A DNA stretch of 64,000 nt. Source: Arthrobacter liuii. GTDB lineage: Bacteria > Actinomycetota > Actinomycetes > Actinomycetales > Micrococcaceae. The notes under the pieces are model-generated. The model saw only the letters and a program-made list of their open reading frames with translations. It did not search any database and was not told where the DNA came from. This document shows, piece by piece, positions 1 to 9,342 of the stretch (within the stretch, counting starts at the first letter, position 1; each line of letters starts with the position of its first letter). Position numbers and translations under genes: made by a program. Where the stretch lies: contig NZ_BMFW01000002.1 of NCBI RefSeq assembly GCF_014639275.1, positions 310,487-374,486 of the forward strand, given 5' to 3'.

Positions 1-90
1 GACACGGATGACGCTGGTGGCAAGCTGCCGACAAATGACGTTCAGGCGGGGGATCACGAATTCAGGCGTTCCCCGCGGGAAGACTACTGA
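1..90 (+). CDS. possible C-terminal tail of an upstream gene (partial)
   Basis: Frame 1 is open from the first base to a TGA at 88-90 and gives 29 hydrophilic, acidic residues ending in PREDY. It may be the end of a gene that starts outside the window. Ninety bases without a stop is weak evidence, and no family can be named. Confidence 0.35.
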   Translation, partial: DTDDAGGKLPTNDVQAGDHEFRRSPREDY

Positions 91-123
91 GGCTCCCAGC
101 CTACCGTTGGCTCCTCTGGGGAG

Positions 124-675
124 TTAGAGCTTTCCGGGCCGGATTGACTGGCTGGCAACGACGACGGACAGGCAAAGGGCGAGGCCCACGCCGACCTGAC
201 CAGGTCCCCTGCCGCATGTGGCCGCGGTCTGGAGCCCACGGCCACCCAAACCGGGAAGGACGCTTAAGCAGGCGGGTAAGGATAGGCGAAGCAGAATGAT
301 GGGATAGAGGCGGACAGGTGCCGCCGAAATGCCACGGCAGCGACGGCGGTGACCGCTGCGCATAAGCTTCCCGACGGAGGATAGCCAAGATCGAGGCCGT
401 GTGCGGTGAGGCGACGGGTGGCAGTGCCCACTGCCAAGGTGGTCAGCACACCCGCCCAGTCGAACACCTAACGGCGCCGAGTGTGCACGGTGTGGATGTA
501 CAGCGTCTTTTCGGTCCGGATCCAAATGACGAAGAGTACCGAAAGTACAGTCACAAAGACAATGCCGACGCCGCCTACGGCAGGCCGATCACCACGGGGC
601 CACAGCGCCGAAGATGAATACAATCACCACCGTCATCCAGCAGATCCAGACGGAATTTGAGCACAGGCTACTCAT
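124..675 (-). pseudogene. decayed COG4705-type integral membrane protein
   Basis: Minus-strand pieces in different frames together resemble a COG4705 multi-pass membrane protein. Piece one (675-592) holds SVWICWMTVVIVFIFGAV, a membrane segment. Piece two (about 580-471) has a second membrane segment followed by RTEKTLYIHTVHTRRR, close to the family signature (EKTLSIHSITTRRRE). A TAG at 468-470 stands where the family has Glu, and the same frame continues as VFDWAGVLTTLAVGTATRRL. A further frame change near 270 leads to a last hydrophobic stretch ending at 124. At least two frameshifts and one nonsense codon make it a dead gene. Assignment rests on remembered family pattern, not a search. Confidence 0.65.
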
Positions 676-1152
676 TCGCCCGCCTTGACTTGTGAAAAGA
701 ACCTCTGAGTGGGTTCGTGAACGGACCGGCGCGTGCAAGGGGATCAAAGTCATGGACAGCCCATTGCGGGGCTGCATGGCCGCGAAGAAAGCAAGCTACC
801 ACGCGGGCGGTTGCTGCCCGCGCGTTGGGCCGCGGTCAGGTCGCTGCGCTTCGGTCCTGCAGGCGTCCATGAACGAGAAAGAGGACACCATCTGCTGGAT
901 GACTTCGTGCTCTGCGCTGTGAACCGTTGACCTGTGTTTGTCTGAACCTCGTGAGGCAAATTCTGCGAAACAGGCCACGATGCAAGTTTGGCAAAACCCC
1001 CAACGACGTACAAAAAGGTTGCCTAAGGTGCCGTAGAGGGAGTGCCAGGACTTCCACAGAGAACTCATAGGAGGCCAGCAGGGAAATCCTGCTTGCACTA
1101 TGGTTCAGTTTTACAATCGGACGGACCAGACACAGAGAAAGCCGGAACGAAA
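676..1152. other. intergenic region without a recognisable gene
   Basis: About 480 bases upstream of the phosphoesterase gene. Short open frames exist on both strands, but none has a convincing ribosome-binding site, a known motif or family resemblance. It may contain the missing N-terminal end of the decayed membrane gene and the promoter of the following gene. Confidence 0.4.
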
Positions 1153-2340
1153 ATGAGCCGAAAAATCGCAAGCGCTCAGAGTCGGCACTTCACGCGGGGA
1201 GTACTTTGGCTTAATTTGGCCGTGGCCCTCAGCCTGGCAGCAACGGGGTGTCAATCCCCGAATCCTGGTCCTGGACCGTCCGATGGGGCCGGCACTTCCG
1301 CTGGCCCGGGCACGTCCACTGCGGCTCCCGAACCCGGTGCCTCCCCGACTTCTCATCCCCCATCGGAGATGGGGGCCTCGAAGAGGCCCGGGCACGTGTT
1401 TGTGATTAACCTTGAGAACAAGGGCTACGACAAGGTCTGGGGACCCAACTCTTCAGCGCCGTACCTGTCCAAAACGCTGCGTGCCCAGGGCGTGCTCCTC
1501 TCGGAGTACTACGGGACCGCCCACAACTCCGCCGCGGATTACATTGCCCAAATTTCAGGCCAGGCGTCGAACGACATGACACGACACGACTGCCCGACAT
1601 ACGCCCCGTTCCGGCAGACGGGAACGGCAGAACACGGGCAGGTCCAGGGCAACGGGTGCGTCTACCCCGCGGCCGTGCCTACCGTCGCGGGGCAGCTCAC
1701 AGCGGCCGGGAAGACGTGGAAAGGCTACATGGAAGACATGGGGACACCATGCCAACATCCTGCCCTTGACTCCAAGGATGACCACCAGGGTGCCAAAGTC
1801 GGAGACCAATACGCCACACGCCATAACCCCTTCGTGTACTTTGAGGCAATCACGTCATCGCCGGACTGCAGGAAGAACGTGGTCAACTTTTCCAACCTGG
1901 CCAGTGACCTGACGTCCATCGCCACCACGCCGAACCTCTCCTACATCAGCCCTAATCTCTGCAATGACGGCCATGACGCCCCGTGTGTGGACGGGAGCCC
2001 GGGTGGCCTCGAAAGCGCTGACGCTTGGCTCCAGCAACAGGTCCCTGTCATCCTGAGCTCCCCGGCGTACCAGCAGGACGGCATGCTCGTCATCACGTTC
2101 GATGAAGCCGAGGGCAACGCCGCCGGGCCCTCAAACGTGGTGGGTGGAACTGCCGGGGGCCGGATCGGAGCCCTTACACTGTCGCCCTTTACAAAAGGCG
2201 GAACCACCTCCGCCACGCCCTATAACCATTACAGTCTTCTGGCCAGCATCGAAGACATATTCTCCCTGCCACGCCTCGGCTACGCAGGAGCCCCTGGAGT
2301 AAATTGCTTCGGCAACGATGTCTTCAATTCTGGTGCATAA
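1153..2340 (+). CDS. phosphoesterase-family lipoprotein (acid phosphatase/phospholipase C-like)
   Basis: This 395-residue protein belongs to the phosphoesterase family (PF04185) of metal-dependent phosphatases and phospholipases C. The start is the ATG before SRKIAS: it gives a hydrophobic signal peptide ending in a lipobox (SLAATGC, Cys33), so the mature protein is probably lipid-anchored outside the cell. A Pro/Ser/Gly-rich linker (about residues 34-75) follows. The catalytic domain begins with HVFVINLENKGYDKVWG, whose Glu is the usual metal ligand. Further family landmarks are GTAHNSAADY, ITFDEAEGN and NHYSLLASIEDIF near the end. The next gene is also exported and lies on the same strand. 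Substrate is unknown. Confidence 0.8.
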   Translation: MSRKIASAQSRHFTRGVLWLNLAVALSLAATGCQSPNPGPGPSDGAGTSAGPGTSTAAPEPGASPTSHPPSEMGASKRPGHVFVINLENKGYDKVWGPNSSAPYLSKTLRAQGVLLSEYYGTAHNSAADYIAQISGQASNDMTRHDCPTYAPFRQTGTAEHGQVQGNGCVYPAAVPTVAGQLTAAGKTWKGYMEDMGTPCQHPALDSKDDHQGAKVGDQYATRHNPFVYFEAITSSPDCRKNVVNFSNLASDLTSIATTPNLSYISPNLCNDGHDAPCVDGSPGGLESADAWLQQQVPVILSSPAYQQDGMLVITFDEAEGNAAGPSNVVGGTAGGRIGALTLSPFTKGGTTSATPYNHYSLLASIEDIFSLPRLGYAGAPGVNCFGNDVFNSGA

Positions 2341-2542
2341 TTGGGTTCTCTTTGGGTCCCGATGGCCGCATACCTTATGCCAATTCTGAGTACACCTGCC
2401 CGCCGGCCTCCTTCGGTACCCCTTTATTCGGGTAGTGGCTACTCGGGTCTTCGAACCGCGGCCCTCCGTAGCATGGCCGGTACAATCCAATTCCCCGGGG
2501 GTGAAATCTCGCCTTTCGAGGGCAACCTTTCGGAGGTTCGTA

Positions 2543-4645
2543 GTGAAAAGAATACGCACGCTGGGGGCTGCAGTAACGTTCGCTGTTCCACTGATTGCGG
2601 TCTCTTCAGTTTTGGCGGCACCGGCCCAGGCGGTCACTTGCCAGACCGGAACGGCCACCCCAACCAACACCTTTCCCGGCGACGTGGTGATGGCCAACAA
2701 TTTCGAATCGGGGACGCTGAACGGCTTTGTTGTTAACACGAGCGGGACGGGAACAGCGTCAGTTTCCTCCGCGCAGGCTCACAGTGGAGCATGCTCGGCT
2801 TATCTGCACGTGACCGCGGATTCGGGTTCCCTGGCAAACTTTTCAACCGCGCTGCCGGCAGCAACCCAGCAGGTGTACGCTGACGGCTGGTTCAACATCA
2901 CCGTGGAGGGTGTCTCCGGTAACAACGTCCCATATTTCCGTTTCTTCGATGGGAACACGCGTTACGTTGATATCTATCGCGACAATGCCTCGGGACTGCT
3001 GTGGTTGCGGGTTCTTGCCCCCGACGGGACATACAACTCCACCCGCCTGATGAGTTCTACGGTGGCTTTGAATTCCTGGCACCACGTCGCGACACATTTC
3101 ATCCCCAACGGTGCCACGTCAACAGTAGAGGTGTGGGTTGACGGGGCTCAGGTCTATTCCAATTCTCAGGTGAACATAACGGCGACCGCCGTGACGCGGG
3201 TACAAAATGGCGCTGAGCACTACCAGCAAATGGGTGACGAGTACATTGACGACCTGATCGTCAAGAGCGTGGCGAGTGCGGCAGCAGCCTCGTTCACGGC
3301 AACCCCGTCCTCGGGAACCCCGCCGCTGTCTGTGACATTCAAGGACACCTCAACGGGCGCTCCGGTCTCGTGGTCCTGGAACTTCGGCGACGGCACGACC
3401 TCCACGGTGCAGAATCCGACCCACACGTACTCCACCGGCGGGACTTACACCGCCACCTTGACCGCTACTTACAGCAATGGTTCAACGAAGTCCGCGAGCT
3501 CGACCATTACAGTTCAGACACTGGCCCTGGCGATGGACGCCAAGGCCGCCCAGTGGGGTCTTGGGACTGCCACCAGCGACGTGACGCCGATCCGTAACGG
3601 CGGCTATTACCGCAACTACCAGTCCGGCGCCATTATCTCGACGCCGGCGCACAGCTTGTTTGTCTCCCGCGGCGCCATCCGCAATGAATGGGCTGCGCTA
3701 GCCTTTGAAAACGGCCTGATGGGCTATCCGGCAACCGACGAAGTCGGTGGCCTGGTGAACGGTGGCGTGTACCAGAACTACGATGGCGGCGCCATCATCT
3801 GGGCCCCCGCCACAGGCGCCCACGAGTCCTTCGGTCCCATCCGCCAGGTCTGGGCACAGCTCGGCTTCGAGGGCGGCGTTCTCGCATACCCAACCAGCGA
3901 AGTGGTCACGGGTCTGGTGAACGGCGGCTCGTACCAGAACTACCAGGGCGGGGCGATTGTGTCCTCGCCGGCTTCCGGTACGCATGAGTCGGTTGGCTCG
4001 ATCCGAACCGAGTGGCAGGCGTTGGGCTTCGAACGCGGCATCCTGGGCTACCCGTCGACCGGAGTGGTCAAGGGTTTGGTGAACGGCGGCTCGTACCAGA
4101 ACTACCAGGGCGGGGCGATTGTGTCCTCGCCGGCTTCCGGTACGCATGAGTCGGTTGGACCCATCCGCCAGGTTTGGGCACAGCTCGGCTTCGAGGGCGG
4201 CGTTCTCGCATACCCAACCAGCGAAGTGGTTACGGGCCTTGTGAACGGCGGCTCGTACCAGAACTACCAGGGCGGGGCGATTGTGTCCTCGCCGGCTTCG
4301 GGGACGCATGAGTCGGTTGGCTCGATCCGAACCGAGTGGCAGGCGTTGGGCTTCGAACGCGGCATCCTGGGCTACCCGACCACCGGAGTGGTCACGGGTC
4401 TGGTGAACGGCGGCTCGTACCAGAACTACCAGGGCGGTGCCATCGTTTCATCACCGACGTCCGGCACCCACGAGTCCTACGGCGCCATCCGTGCGGCGTG
4501 GATGTCCACCGGCTTCGAGACGGGCGCCCTGGGCTACCCGACCAGCGAGGTCTACTCGGTGCCCAATGGAACAGCGCAGGACTTCCAAGGCGGTCGCATC
4601 ACCAACATCAATGGAACTACGACCGTCACATACACCCAGAAGTAA
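2543..4645 (+). CDS. secreted LamG-like/PKD/LGFP-repeat protein
   Basis: A 700-residue secreted, multi-domain protein. The GTG at 2543 is chosen because a GGAGG lies 6 bases upstream and the product then starts with a clean signal peptide (MKRIRTLG...APAQA, cleavage after residue 30). Residues about 45-235 look like a concanavalin/LamG-type beta-sandwich, possibly carbohydrate-binding. Residues about 245-325 are a PKD domain (SWNFGDGTTS, NPTHTY). From about 330 to the end are tandem LGFP repeats of 54 residues, a module linked in actinobacteria to attachment to the mycolate or peptidoglycan envelope. There is no sorting signal or C-terminal membrane anchor. No catalytic motif is visible; an adhesin or wall-associated binding role is inference. 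Confidence 0.8.
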   Translation: MKRIRTLGAAVTFAVPLIAVSSVLAAPAQAVTCQTGTATPTNTFPGDVVMANNFESGTLNGFVVNTSGTGTASVSSAQAHSGACSAYLHVTADSGSLANFSTALPAATQQVYADGWFNITVEGVSGNNVPYFRFFDGNTRYVDIYRDNASGLLWLRVLAPDGTYNSTRLMSSTVALNSWHHVATHFIPNGATSTVEVWVDGAQVYSNSQVNITATAVTRVQNGAEHYQQMGDEYIDDLIVKSVASAAAASFTATPSSGTPPLSVTFKDTSTGAPVSWSWNFGDGTTSTVQNPTHTYSTGGTYTATLTATYSNGSTKSASSTITVQTLALAMDAKAAQWGLGTATSDVTPIRNGGYYRNYQSGAIISTPAHSLFVSRGAIRNEWAALAFENGLMGYPATDEVGGLVNGGVYQNYDGGAIIWAPATGAHESFGPIRQVWAQLGFEGGVLAYPTSEVVTGLVNGGSYQNYQGGAIVSSPASGTHESVGSIRTEWQALGFERGILGYPSTGVVKGLVNGGSYQNYQGGAIVSSPASGTHESVGPIRQVWAQLGFEGGVLAYPTSEVVTGLVNGGSYQNYQGGAIVSSPASGTHESVGSIRTEWQALGFERGILGYPTTGVVTGLVNGGSYQNYQGGAIVSSPTSGTHESYGAIRAAWMSTGFETGALGYPTSEVYSVPNGTAQDFQGGRITNINGTTTVTYTQK
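3593..4600 (+). repeat. 162-bp tandem repeats encoding LGFP modules
   Basis: The block beginning GTGAACGG(C/T)GGC recurs at 3755, 3917, 4079, 4241 and 4403, exactly 162 bp apart (54 codons). The last four copies are almost identical at the DNA level. Two module types (GPIRQVWAQLGFEGG and GSIRTEWQALGFERG) alternate A-B-A-B, so the longer unit is 324 bp. Confidence 0.9.
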
Positions 4646-4703
4646 TCCTGCTCTCTGATTAGCACGCACTGACGGACCTTAAGGCCCCTTCAGCGCGGCT
4701 AAC

Positions 4704-4745
4704 GGCCGGTTCGCTTGGTCTAAACCCGACCACTGCGAACCGGCC
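4704..4745. terminator. bidirectional hairpin terminator
   Basis: Perfect 11-bp arms, GGCCGGTTCGC (4704-4714) and GCGAACCGGCC (4735-4745), enclose a 20-base loop. It lies between the convergent LGFP gene and the Lrp-type regulator, where a shared terminator is expected. There is no strong T run. Confidence 0.7.
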
Positions 4746-4797
4746 TTAGCTGTGTCACCAGGTGTGGCGACAGGACCTCGAGACTTGGCCAGCCGGG

Positions 4798-5268
4798 CTA
4801 CCGCGTATCCACATCCTCAAACACCAGGAACGTCTGCGTATCCAGCACGCCCGGCATGGACTGCAGCTGGTCGAAGATGACCCGGCGCAGGTCGATGTTG
4901 TCCACGGCCCGGACCAGCAGAATCACGTCGAAGTCCCCGCCCACCAGTGCGATGTGGTGCACCTCCGGGATGGCGCCCAGCTGGTCGCGGAGTTCGCGCC
5001 AGGAATCCTGCTTCAGCTTCAACGTCACGTAGGCCGAGGACTTCAAGCCGGCCTTGATCGGGTCCACCAAGGCCGTGAACCGGGTCAGCACCCCGTCGCC
5101 CGTCAGCCGCGCGATCCTCGAGTAGGCATGCGCCCGGGAGATGTGCACATTCTCGGCCACCTGGGTGACCGACATCCGGCCGTCCCTCGTGAGTTCGGCA
5201 ATGATGCGCCGGTCAATCTCGTCCAGCGGAACCTCGGCAGCAGCATCCTTGCCCGGCATTTTGTCCAC
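4798..5268 (-). CDS. Lrp/AsnC-family regulator, likely of the 2-oxoacid dehydrogenase operon
   Basis: A 156-residue protein of normal Lrp/AsnC length. Residues about 16-65 form the N-terminal winged helix-turn-helix (LDEIDRRIIAELTRDGRMSV, then VAENVHISRAHAYSRI). Residues about 75-145 form the RAM ligand-sensing and oligomerisation domain (HHIALVGGDFDVILLV). It is divergent from the E1-alpha gene with 151 bp between starts. This is the classical arrangement of BkdR-type regulators, which activate branched-chain keto acid dehydrogenase genes in response to branched-chain amino acids. That specificity is inferred from context. Confidence 0.85.
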   Translation of the reverse strand: MDKMPGKDAAAEVPLDEIDRRIIAELTRDGRMSVTQVAENVHISRAHAYSRIARLTGDGVLTRFTALVDPIKAGLKSSAYVTLKLKQDSWRELRDQLGAIPEVHHIALVGGDFDVILLVRAVDNIDLRRVIFDQLQSMPGVLDTQTFLVFEDVDTR

Positions 5269-5419
5269 GGCCCCTATCGGTAATCCACGTCACAGTTGCA
5301 AATCGTCTCCCATAGTAGGCAGTTTGAAGCGGCTTCTCCACCATTTGCGCACCCGGTAGATACGAAACCTGCTGCAGGACGATACTGGGAGCGAATAGTG
5401 GCTACCGAAGGACGGACCA
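5269..5419. promoter_or_regulatory. divergent promoter region of regulator and dehydrogenase operon
   Basis: The 151-bp gap between the two divergent starts must hold both promoters. Two inversely oriented sequences, TTGCAAAT (5296-5303) and ATTTGCG (5343-5349), are about 40 bp apart and could be half-sites for the adjacent Lrp-type protein. This is suggestive only. Confidence 0.4.
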
Positions 5420-6649
5420 ATGACGATCTCCGCAGACCACACCGCGCCGGACACCACCAGCCCGCAGGAAGCGCCGGACAACGCGCTCAACGAGGCTGTG
5501 AAGAACTTCGGCATCACGGTGGAGGATTACATGCTCCCCGCCCGGCACCAGATCCAGATGGTGGACCCGGAAGGCAGGCTCAAGCCCCGGGGCGAGCAGG
5601 GCACCCAGCCCGGCCACGAATATCCTGTGCCCGGCGACAGGGAACTGCTGGCTGCGTACGAACAGCTCGTCGTCGGCCGCCGCGTCAACGACCAGAACTC
5701 CGCCCTGGTCCGGCAGGGCCGCATGGCCGTCTACCCCTCCAGCCACGGCCAGGAAGCCTGCCAGGTGGCCGCCGCCCTGTGCCTCTCCGACGGCGACTGG
5801 ATGTTCCCCACCTACCGCGACGCCGTCGCCGTGATGACCCGCGGCGTGGACCCCGTCCAGGTGATGACCATCTTCCGCGGCGACTGGCACGGCGGCTACG
5901 ACCCCCTCGAAGCCAAGGTGGGCATCCAGTGCACCCCGCTGACCACCCAGCTGCTGCACGCCGTCGGTGTTGCCCACGCCGCCAAGCTCCGCGGCGAGGA
6001 CACCGTGGTGCTGGCCATGTGCGGCGACGGCGCCACCAGCGAAGGCGACTTCCACGAAGCCCTCAACTTCGCCGCCGTCTTCCACCTGCCCGTCATCTTC
6101 TTCGTCCAGAACAACAAGTACGCCATCTCGGTGCCGCTGGCGCACCAGTCCGTGGCGCCGTCGCTGGCGCACAAGGCCGTGGGCTACGGCATGGCGGGCG
6201 AACGCGTGGACGGCAACGACGTGGTGGCGCTCCTCGCCGTCCTGGACCGCGCCGTTGCGCTCGCCCGGGGCGGCTCCGGCCCCCTGCTGGTGGAGGCCAA
6301 CACCTACCGCATGCAGGCCCACACCAACGCCGACGACGACACCCGCTACCGGGAAAGCGCCGAGGTTGCCGAGTGGCGGGCCAAGGACCCCGTCAACCGG
6401 ATGCGCACGTATCTCACCGGCCGGGGGTTGTTGGACGACGACGGCGAGGCGCGGATCGCTGCGCACGCCGAGTTGGTTGCCGCGCAGCTGCGCAAGGGCC
6501 TCAGCGAGGACGTGCCGGTGGACCCGCAGGAACTCTTCCGCCACGTCTTCTCTTCGCCGACGCCGCAACTGAGGGAACAGTCGGCGTTTTTAGCTGATGA
6601 GCTGGCCCGTGACGCAGCATCTACCGACTCGAAGGAGGCAGGCAAGTGA
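5420..6649 (+). CDS. bkdA: branched-chain 2-oxoacid dehydrogenase E1 alpha subunit
   Basis: A 409-residue thiamine-diphosphate-dependent E1 alpha subunit, which with E1 beta decarboxylates 2-oxo acids and transfers the acyl group to the E2 lipoyl arm. The ThDP motif runs from GDGATSEGDFHEA (about residue 202) to VQNNKYAISVP (about 230). The ATG at 5420 follows a GAAGGA site. High-GC actinobacteria normally make pyruvate dehydrogenase from the unrelated single-chain AceE. A split alpha/beta E1 beside an Lrp-type gene therefore points to branched-chain keto acids, although many databases label this family pyruvate dehydrogenase. First gene of a three-gene operon. Confidence 0.85.
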   Translation: MTISADHTAPDTTSPQEAPDNALNEAVKNFGITVEDYMLPARHQIQMVDPEGRLKPRGEQGTQPGHEYPVPGDRELLAAYEQLVVGRRVNDQNSALVRQGRMAVYPSSHGQEACQVAAALCLSDGDWMFPTYRDAVAVMTRGVDPVQVMTIFRGDWHGGYDPLEAKVGIQCTPLTTQLLHAVGVAHAAKLRGEDTVVLAMCGDGATSEGDFHEALNFAAVFHLPVIFFVQNNKYAISVPLAHQSVAPSLAHKAVGYGMAGERVDGNDVVALLAVLDRAVALARGGSGPLLVEANTYRMQAHTNADDDTRYRESAEVAEWRAKDPVNRMRTYLTGRGLLDDDGEARIAAHAELVAAQLRKGLSEDVPVDPQELFRHVFSSPTPQLREQSAFLADELARDAASTDSKEAGK

Positions 6650-7767
6650 GCCCCACCATCACCACCTCGTCCGAGGCCAACGGCAACGTTTCCGCCGCCA
6701 CCGCCCGGGCCGCCGCCTCCGCCGCAGCATCCGCCGAAGCCGCCGGCCCGCCGCCGGTCACCATGGCCAAGGCGTTGAACAGTGCGTTGTTTGATGCCAT
6801 GCGGGCCGATTCCTCCGTCCTGGTCTTCGGCGAGGACGTGGGCATGCTGGGCGGCGTCTTCCGCATCACCGACGGGCTCACCGCCACCTTCGGCGACCAG
6901 CGCTGCTTCGACACCCCGCTGGCCGAATCCGGGATCGTGGGCATGGCCGTGGGCATGGCCATCAACGGGATGCGTCCGGTGATCGAGATGCAGTTCGACG
7001 CGTTCGCCTACCCGGCGTTCGAACAGATCGTCAGCCACGTGGCCAAGATGCACAACCGCACCCGCGGGACCGTGAAGCTGCCCCTGGTGATCCGCATCCC
7101 GTACGGCGGCGGCATCGGGGGAGTGGAGCACCACTGCGATTCCTCCGAGTCCTACTACGCCCATACCGCCGGCCTGAAGGTCTACACCCCGGCCACCGTG
7201 GCGGACGGCTACCGGATGCTCCGCGAGGCCATTGACTCGGACGACCCTGTGGTCTTCATGGAGCCCAAGAAGATGTACTGGACCAAGGACTCGGTGGACC
7301 TTGGCGAGCTGCGCCGCCTTCACGACGCTCAGGGGGAAGGCACGACGGCGGGCCTTGGCTCCGAGGGGCGGGCCGCCGTCGCGCGTCCCGGGACCGACGC
7401 GACGCTGATTGCCTACGGTCCGTCCGTGCCGACCGCTTTGGCTGCCGCCGAGGCTGCTGCGTTGGAAGGGCGCTCGCTGGAGGTCATCGATGTGCGGACC
7501 ATTGTTCCCTTTGATGATGCGACGGTGTGCGAGTCGGTCCGCAAGACCGGGCGGGCCGTGGTGATCGCCGAGGCGCACGGCTTTGCGTCCGTGTCCTCCG
7601 AGATCGTAGCCAGGGTGCAGGAGCGCTGCTTCCACTACCTGGCCGCCCCCATCCGCCGCGTGACCGGGTTCGACGTCCCGTACCCCGCACCCAAACTCGA
7701 GAAGTACTACCTGCCCGGCGTGGACCGCATCCTCGACGCCGTTGACGACCTTCAGTGGGAGAACTGA
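6646..7767 (+). CDS. bkdB: branched-chain 2-oxoacid dehydrogenase E1 beta subunit
   Basis: A 373-residue E1 beta subunit (transketolase-like pyrimidine-binding domain followed by the C-terminal transketolase domain). The GTG start at 6646 overlaps the alpha-subunit stop in GTGA and is preceded by GGAGG, so the two genes are translationally coupled. Family landmarks are FGEDVGMLGGVFRIT, DTPLAESGIVGMAVGMA and PYGGGIGGVEHHCDSSESYY. The Ala/Ser-rich stretch of about 35 residues before the conserved domain is longer than usual and may be disordered. Confidence 0.88.
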   Translation: MSPTITTSSEANGNVSAATARAAASAAASAEAAGPPPVTMAKALNSALFDAMRADSSVLVFGEDVGMLGGVFRITDGLTATFGDQRCFDTPLAESGIVGMAVGMAINGMRPVIEMQFDAFAYPAFEQIVSHVAKMHNRTRGTVKLPLVIRIPYGGGIGGVEHHCDSSESYYAHTAGLKVYTPATVADGYRMLREAIDSDDPVVFMEPKKMYWTKDSVDLGELRRLHDAQGEGTTAGLGSEGRAAVARPGTDATLIAYGPSVPTALAAAEAAALEGRSLEVIDVRTIVPFDDATVCESVRKTGRAVVIAEAHGFASVSSEIVARVQERCFHYLAAPIRRVTGFDVPYPAPKLEKYYLPGVDRILDAVDDLQWEN

Positions 7768-7771
7768 TTTT

Positions 7772-9325
7772 ATGAACGAGACGCGCGTGTTTTTGTTGCC
7801 GGACCTGGGCGAGGGCCTCACTGAAGCCGAGTTGGTATCCTGGCATGTCTCTGTTGGGGATTCGATTGAGGTGGATCAGCCGATCGCCGAGGTGGAAACC
7901 GCCAAATCCGCGGTGGAGGTGCCGTCCCCCTATGCCGGCATCGTTGCCGAACTGCACGGGAAGCCCGGGGAGACGCTGGACGTGGGGAACCCGCTGATCT
8001 CGGTGACGCCCCTTTCTCCTGGGGTCGGTGCCGGCGCGGATGATGCCGCCCCCGCCCCTTCGCCGGACGGCAATGCTGCAAGCAGCATGCCGTCCGGCTC
8101 CGACAGCGGCCCCGGACTTCCCAATGCTCGCAAGCTCGCATCGGGTCCCTCGTCCGGTTCCTTAGATGCCACTCCCGGGGCGGCATCATCCGCGTCGGCT
8201 GAGGCGGAAGCGTACCGTGAGGAGGAGAAGGCCGGATCTGGAAACGTCTTGATTGGTTATGGCACTCCAGGTGGGCATGGCGTTGCCCGGCGCACCCGCG
8301 TCCCGAAGGCCGCCGTCGCCCTGGCTGACCCTGCCGAGGCCAAGCCGACCGAGGACGACCTGGCCCTCCTGCGCACGCGTGTGCCCGGCAAGCTCGGGGC
8401 CGTGATTTCCCCGCTGGTCCGGCGCATGGCGCGCGAGCATGGCGTGGACCTGGGGGACATCTCCGGCTCCGGCGACAGCGGACTGATCATGCGCCGCGAC
8501 GTGGAGGCTGCGCTGAAGACGGCAGCACCTCCGGCGGAACCCGAAGCCAATTCGGTGGAAGCGCCGGAGCGCCCGTCGGTTGAAACCCTTGCAGGCGCAA
8601 CCACCGACTCCCGCACCGGCCTGGGCATCGCCGCCCGCACTCCTGTCCGCGGCGTCCGCAAGGCCGTTGCCGCAAACATGGCCCGCAGCCGCTCGGAGAT
8701 CCCGGAAGCAACGGTGTGGGTGGACGTGGATGCCACCGCGCTGATGGAGCTGCGCGAGGGGCTCAAGGCCAACGGCGCCGAGGTGCCGGGCCTGCTCGCG
8801 TTCATCGCCCGGTTCGTCACGGCCGGCCTGAGGAAGTACCCGGAGCTGAATACGCGGATTGAAACGGCTGAGGACGGGTCACAGGAGATCGTCGCGTTTG
8901 ACGGTATCAACCTGGGCTTCGCCGCGCAGACCGACCGCGGCCTGGTGGTGCCCTCCGTCCGTGGCGCCGAGAAACTCTCTGCGCGCGAATTGGATGCGGA
9001 GATCAAGCGGCTCACCGCCGTCGTACGCGAAGGAAAGGCGACCCCCACGGAGCTGGGCAGCGGCACGTTCACCCTGAACAACTACGGCGTGTTCGGCGTG
9101 GACGGCTCCGCGGCGATCATCAACCATCCGGAGGTTGCCATCCTGGGGGTGGGCCGGATCATCGACAGGCCGTGGGTGGTCAACGGCGAACTGGCAGTGC
9201 GGAAGGTCACCGAGCTCACCCTCACGTTCGACCACCGGGTCTGCGACGGCGGCACGGCCGGCGGCTTCCTCCGGTTCGTGGCGGACGCCATCGAAAACCC
9301 AACGGCCCTCCTGGCGGATATCTAG
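7772..9325 (+). CDS. bkdC: dihydrolipoamide acyltransferase (E2) of the 2-oxoacid dehydrogenase complex
   Basis: A 517-residue E2 core subunit. The ATG at 7772 lies just after the E1 beta stop and gives a protein that starts directly with the lipoyl domain. Lys45 in [11 protein letters not shown] is the lipoylation site. Residues about 95-190 are a long acidic/Ser/Pro linker. A peripheral-subunit-binding domain follows at about 210-250 ([19 protein letters not shown]). The C-terminal acyltransferase domain carries the DHRVCDGG active site (His488, Asp492). No E3 gene lies in the operon, so lipoamide dehydrogenase must come from elsewhere, which is common. Confidence 0.9.
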   Translation: MNETRVFLLPDLGEGLTEAELVSWHVSVGDSIEVDQPIAEVETAKSAVEVPSPYAGIVAELHGKPGETLDVGNPLISVTPLSPGVGAGADDAAPAPSPDGNAASSMPSGSDSGPGLPNARKLASGPSSGSLDATPGAASSASAEAEAYREEEKAGSGNVLIGYGTPGGHGVARRTRVPKAAVALADPAEAKPTEDDLALLRTRVPGKLGAVISPLVRRMAREHGVDLGDISGSGDSGLIMRRDVEAALKTAAPPAEPEANSVEAPERPSVETLAGATTDSRTGLGIAARTPVRGVRKAVAANMARSRSEIPEATVWVDVDATALMELREGLKANGAEVPGLLAFIARFVTAGLRKYPELNTRIETAEDGSQEIVAFDGINLGFAAQTDRGLVVPSVRGAEKLSARELDAEIKRLTAVVREGKATPTELGSGTFTLNNYGVFGVDGSAAIINHPEVAILGVGRIIDRPWVVNGELAVRKVTELTLTFDHRVCDGGTAGGFLRFVADAIENPTALLADI

Positions 9326-9342
9326 CCCCGCCCGTGGACCGG

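Noticed and set aside
3917..4460. Regular repeats that could suggest a CRISPR array
   Set aside because: The 162-bp period is an exact codon multiple inside one secreted protein and encodes LGFP modules; there are no short spacers and no cas genes.
5296..6597. A 433-codon plus-strand frame overlapping the E1 alpha gene
   Set aside because: Arg/Pro-rich out-of-frame reading of a well supported thiamine-diphosphate enzyme.
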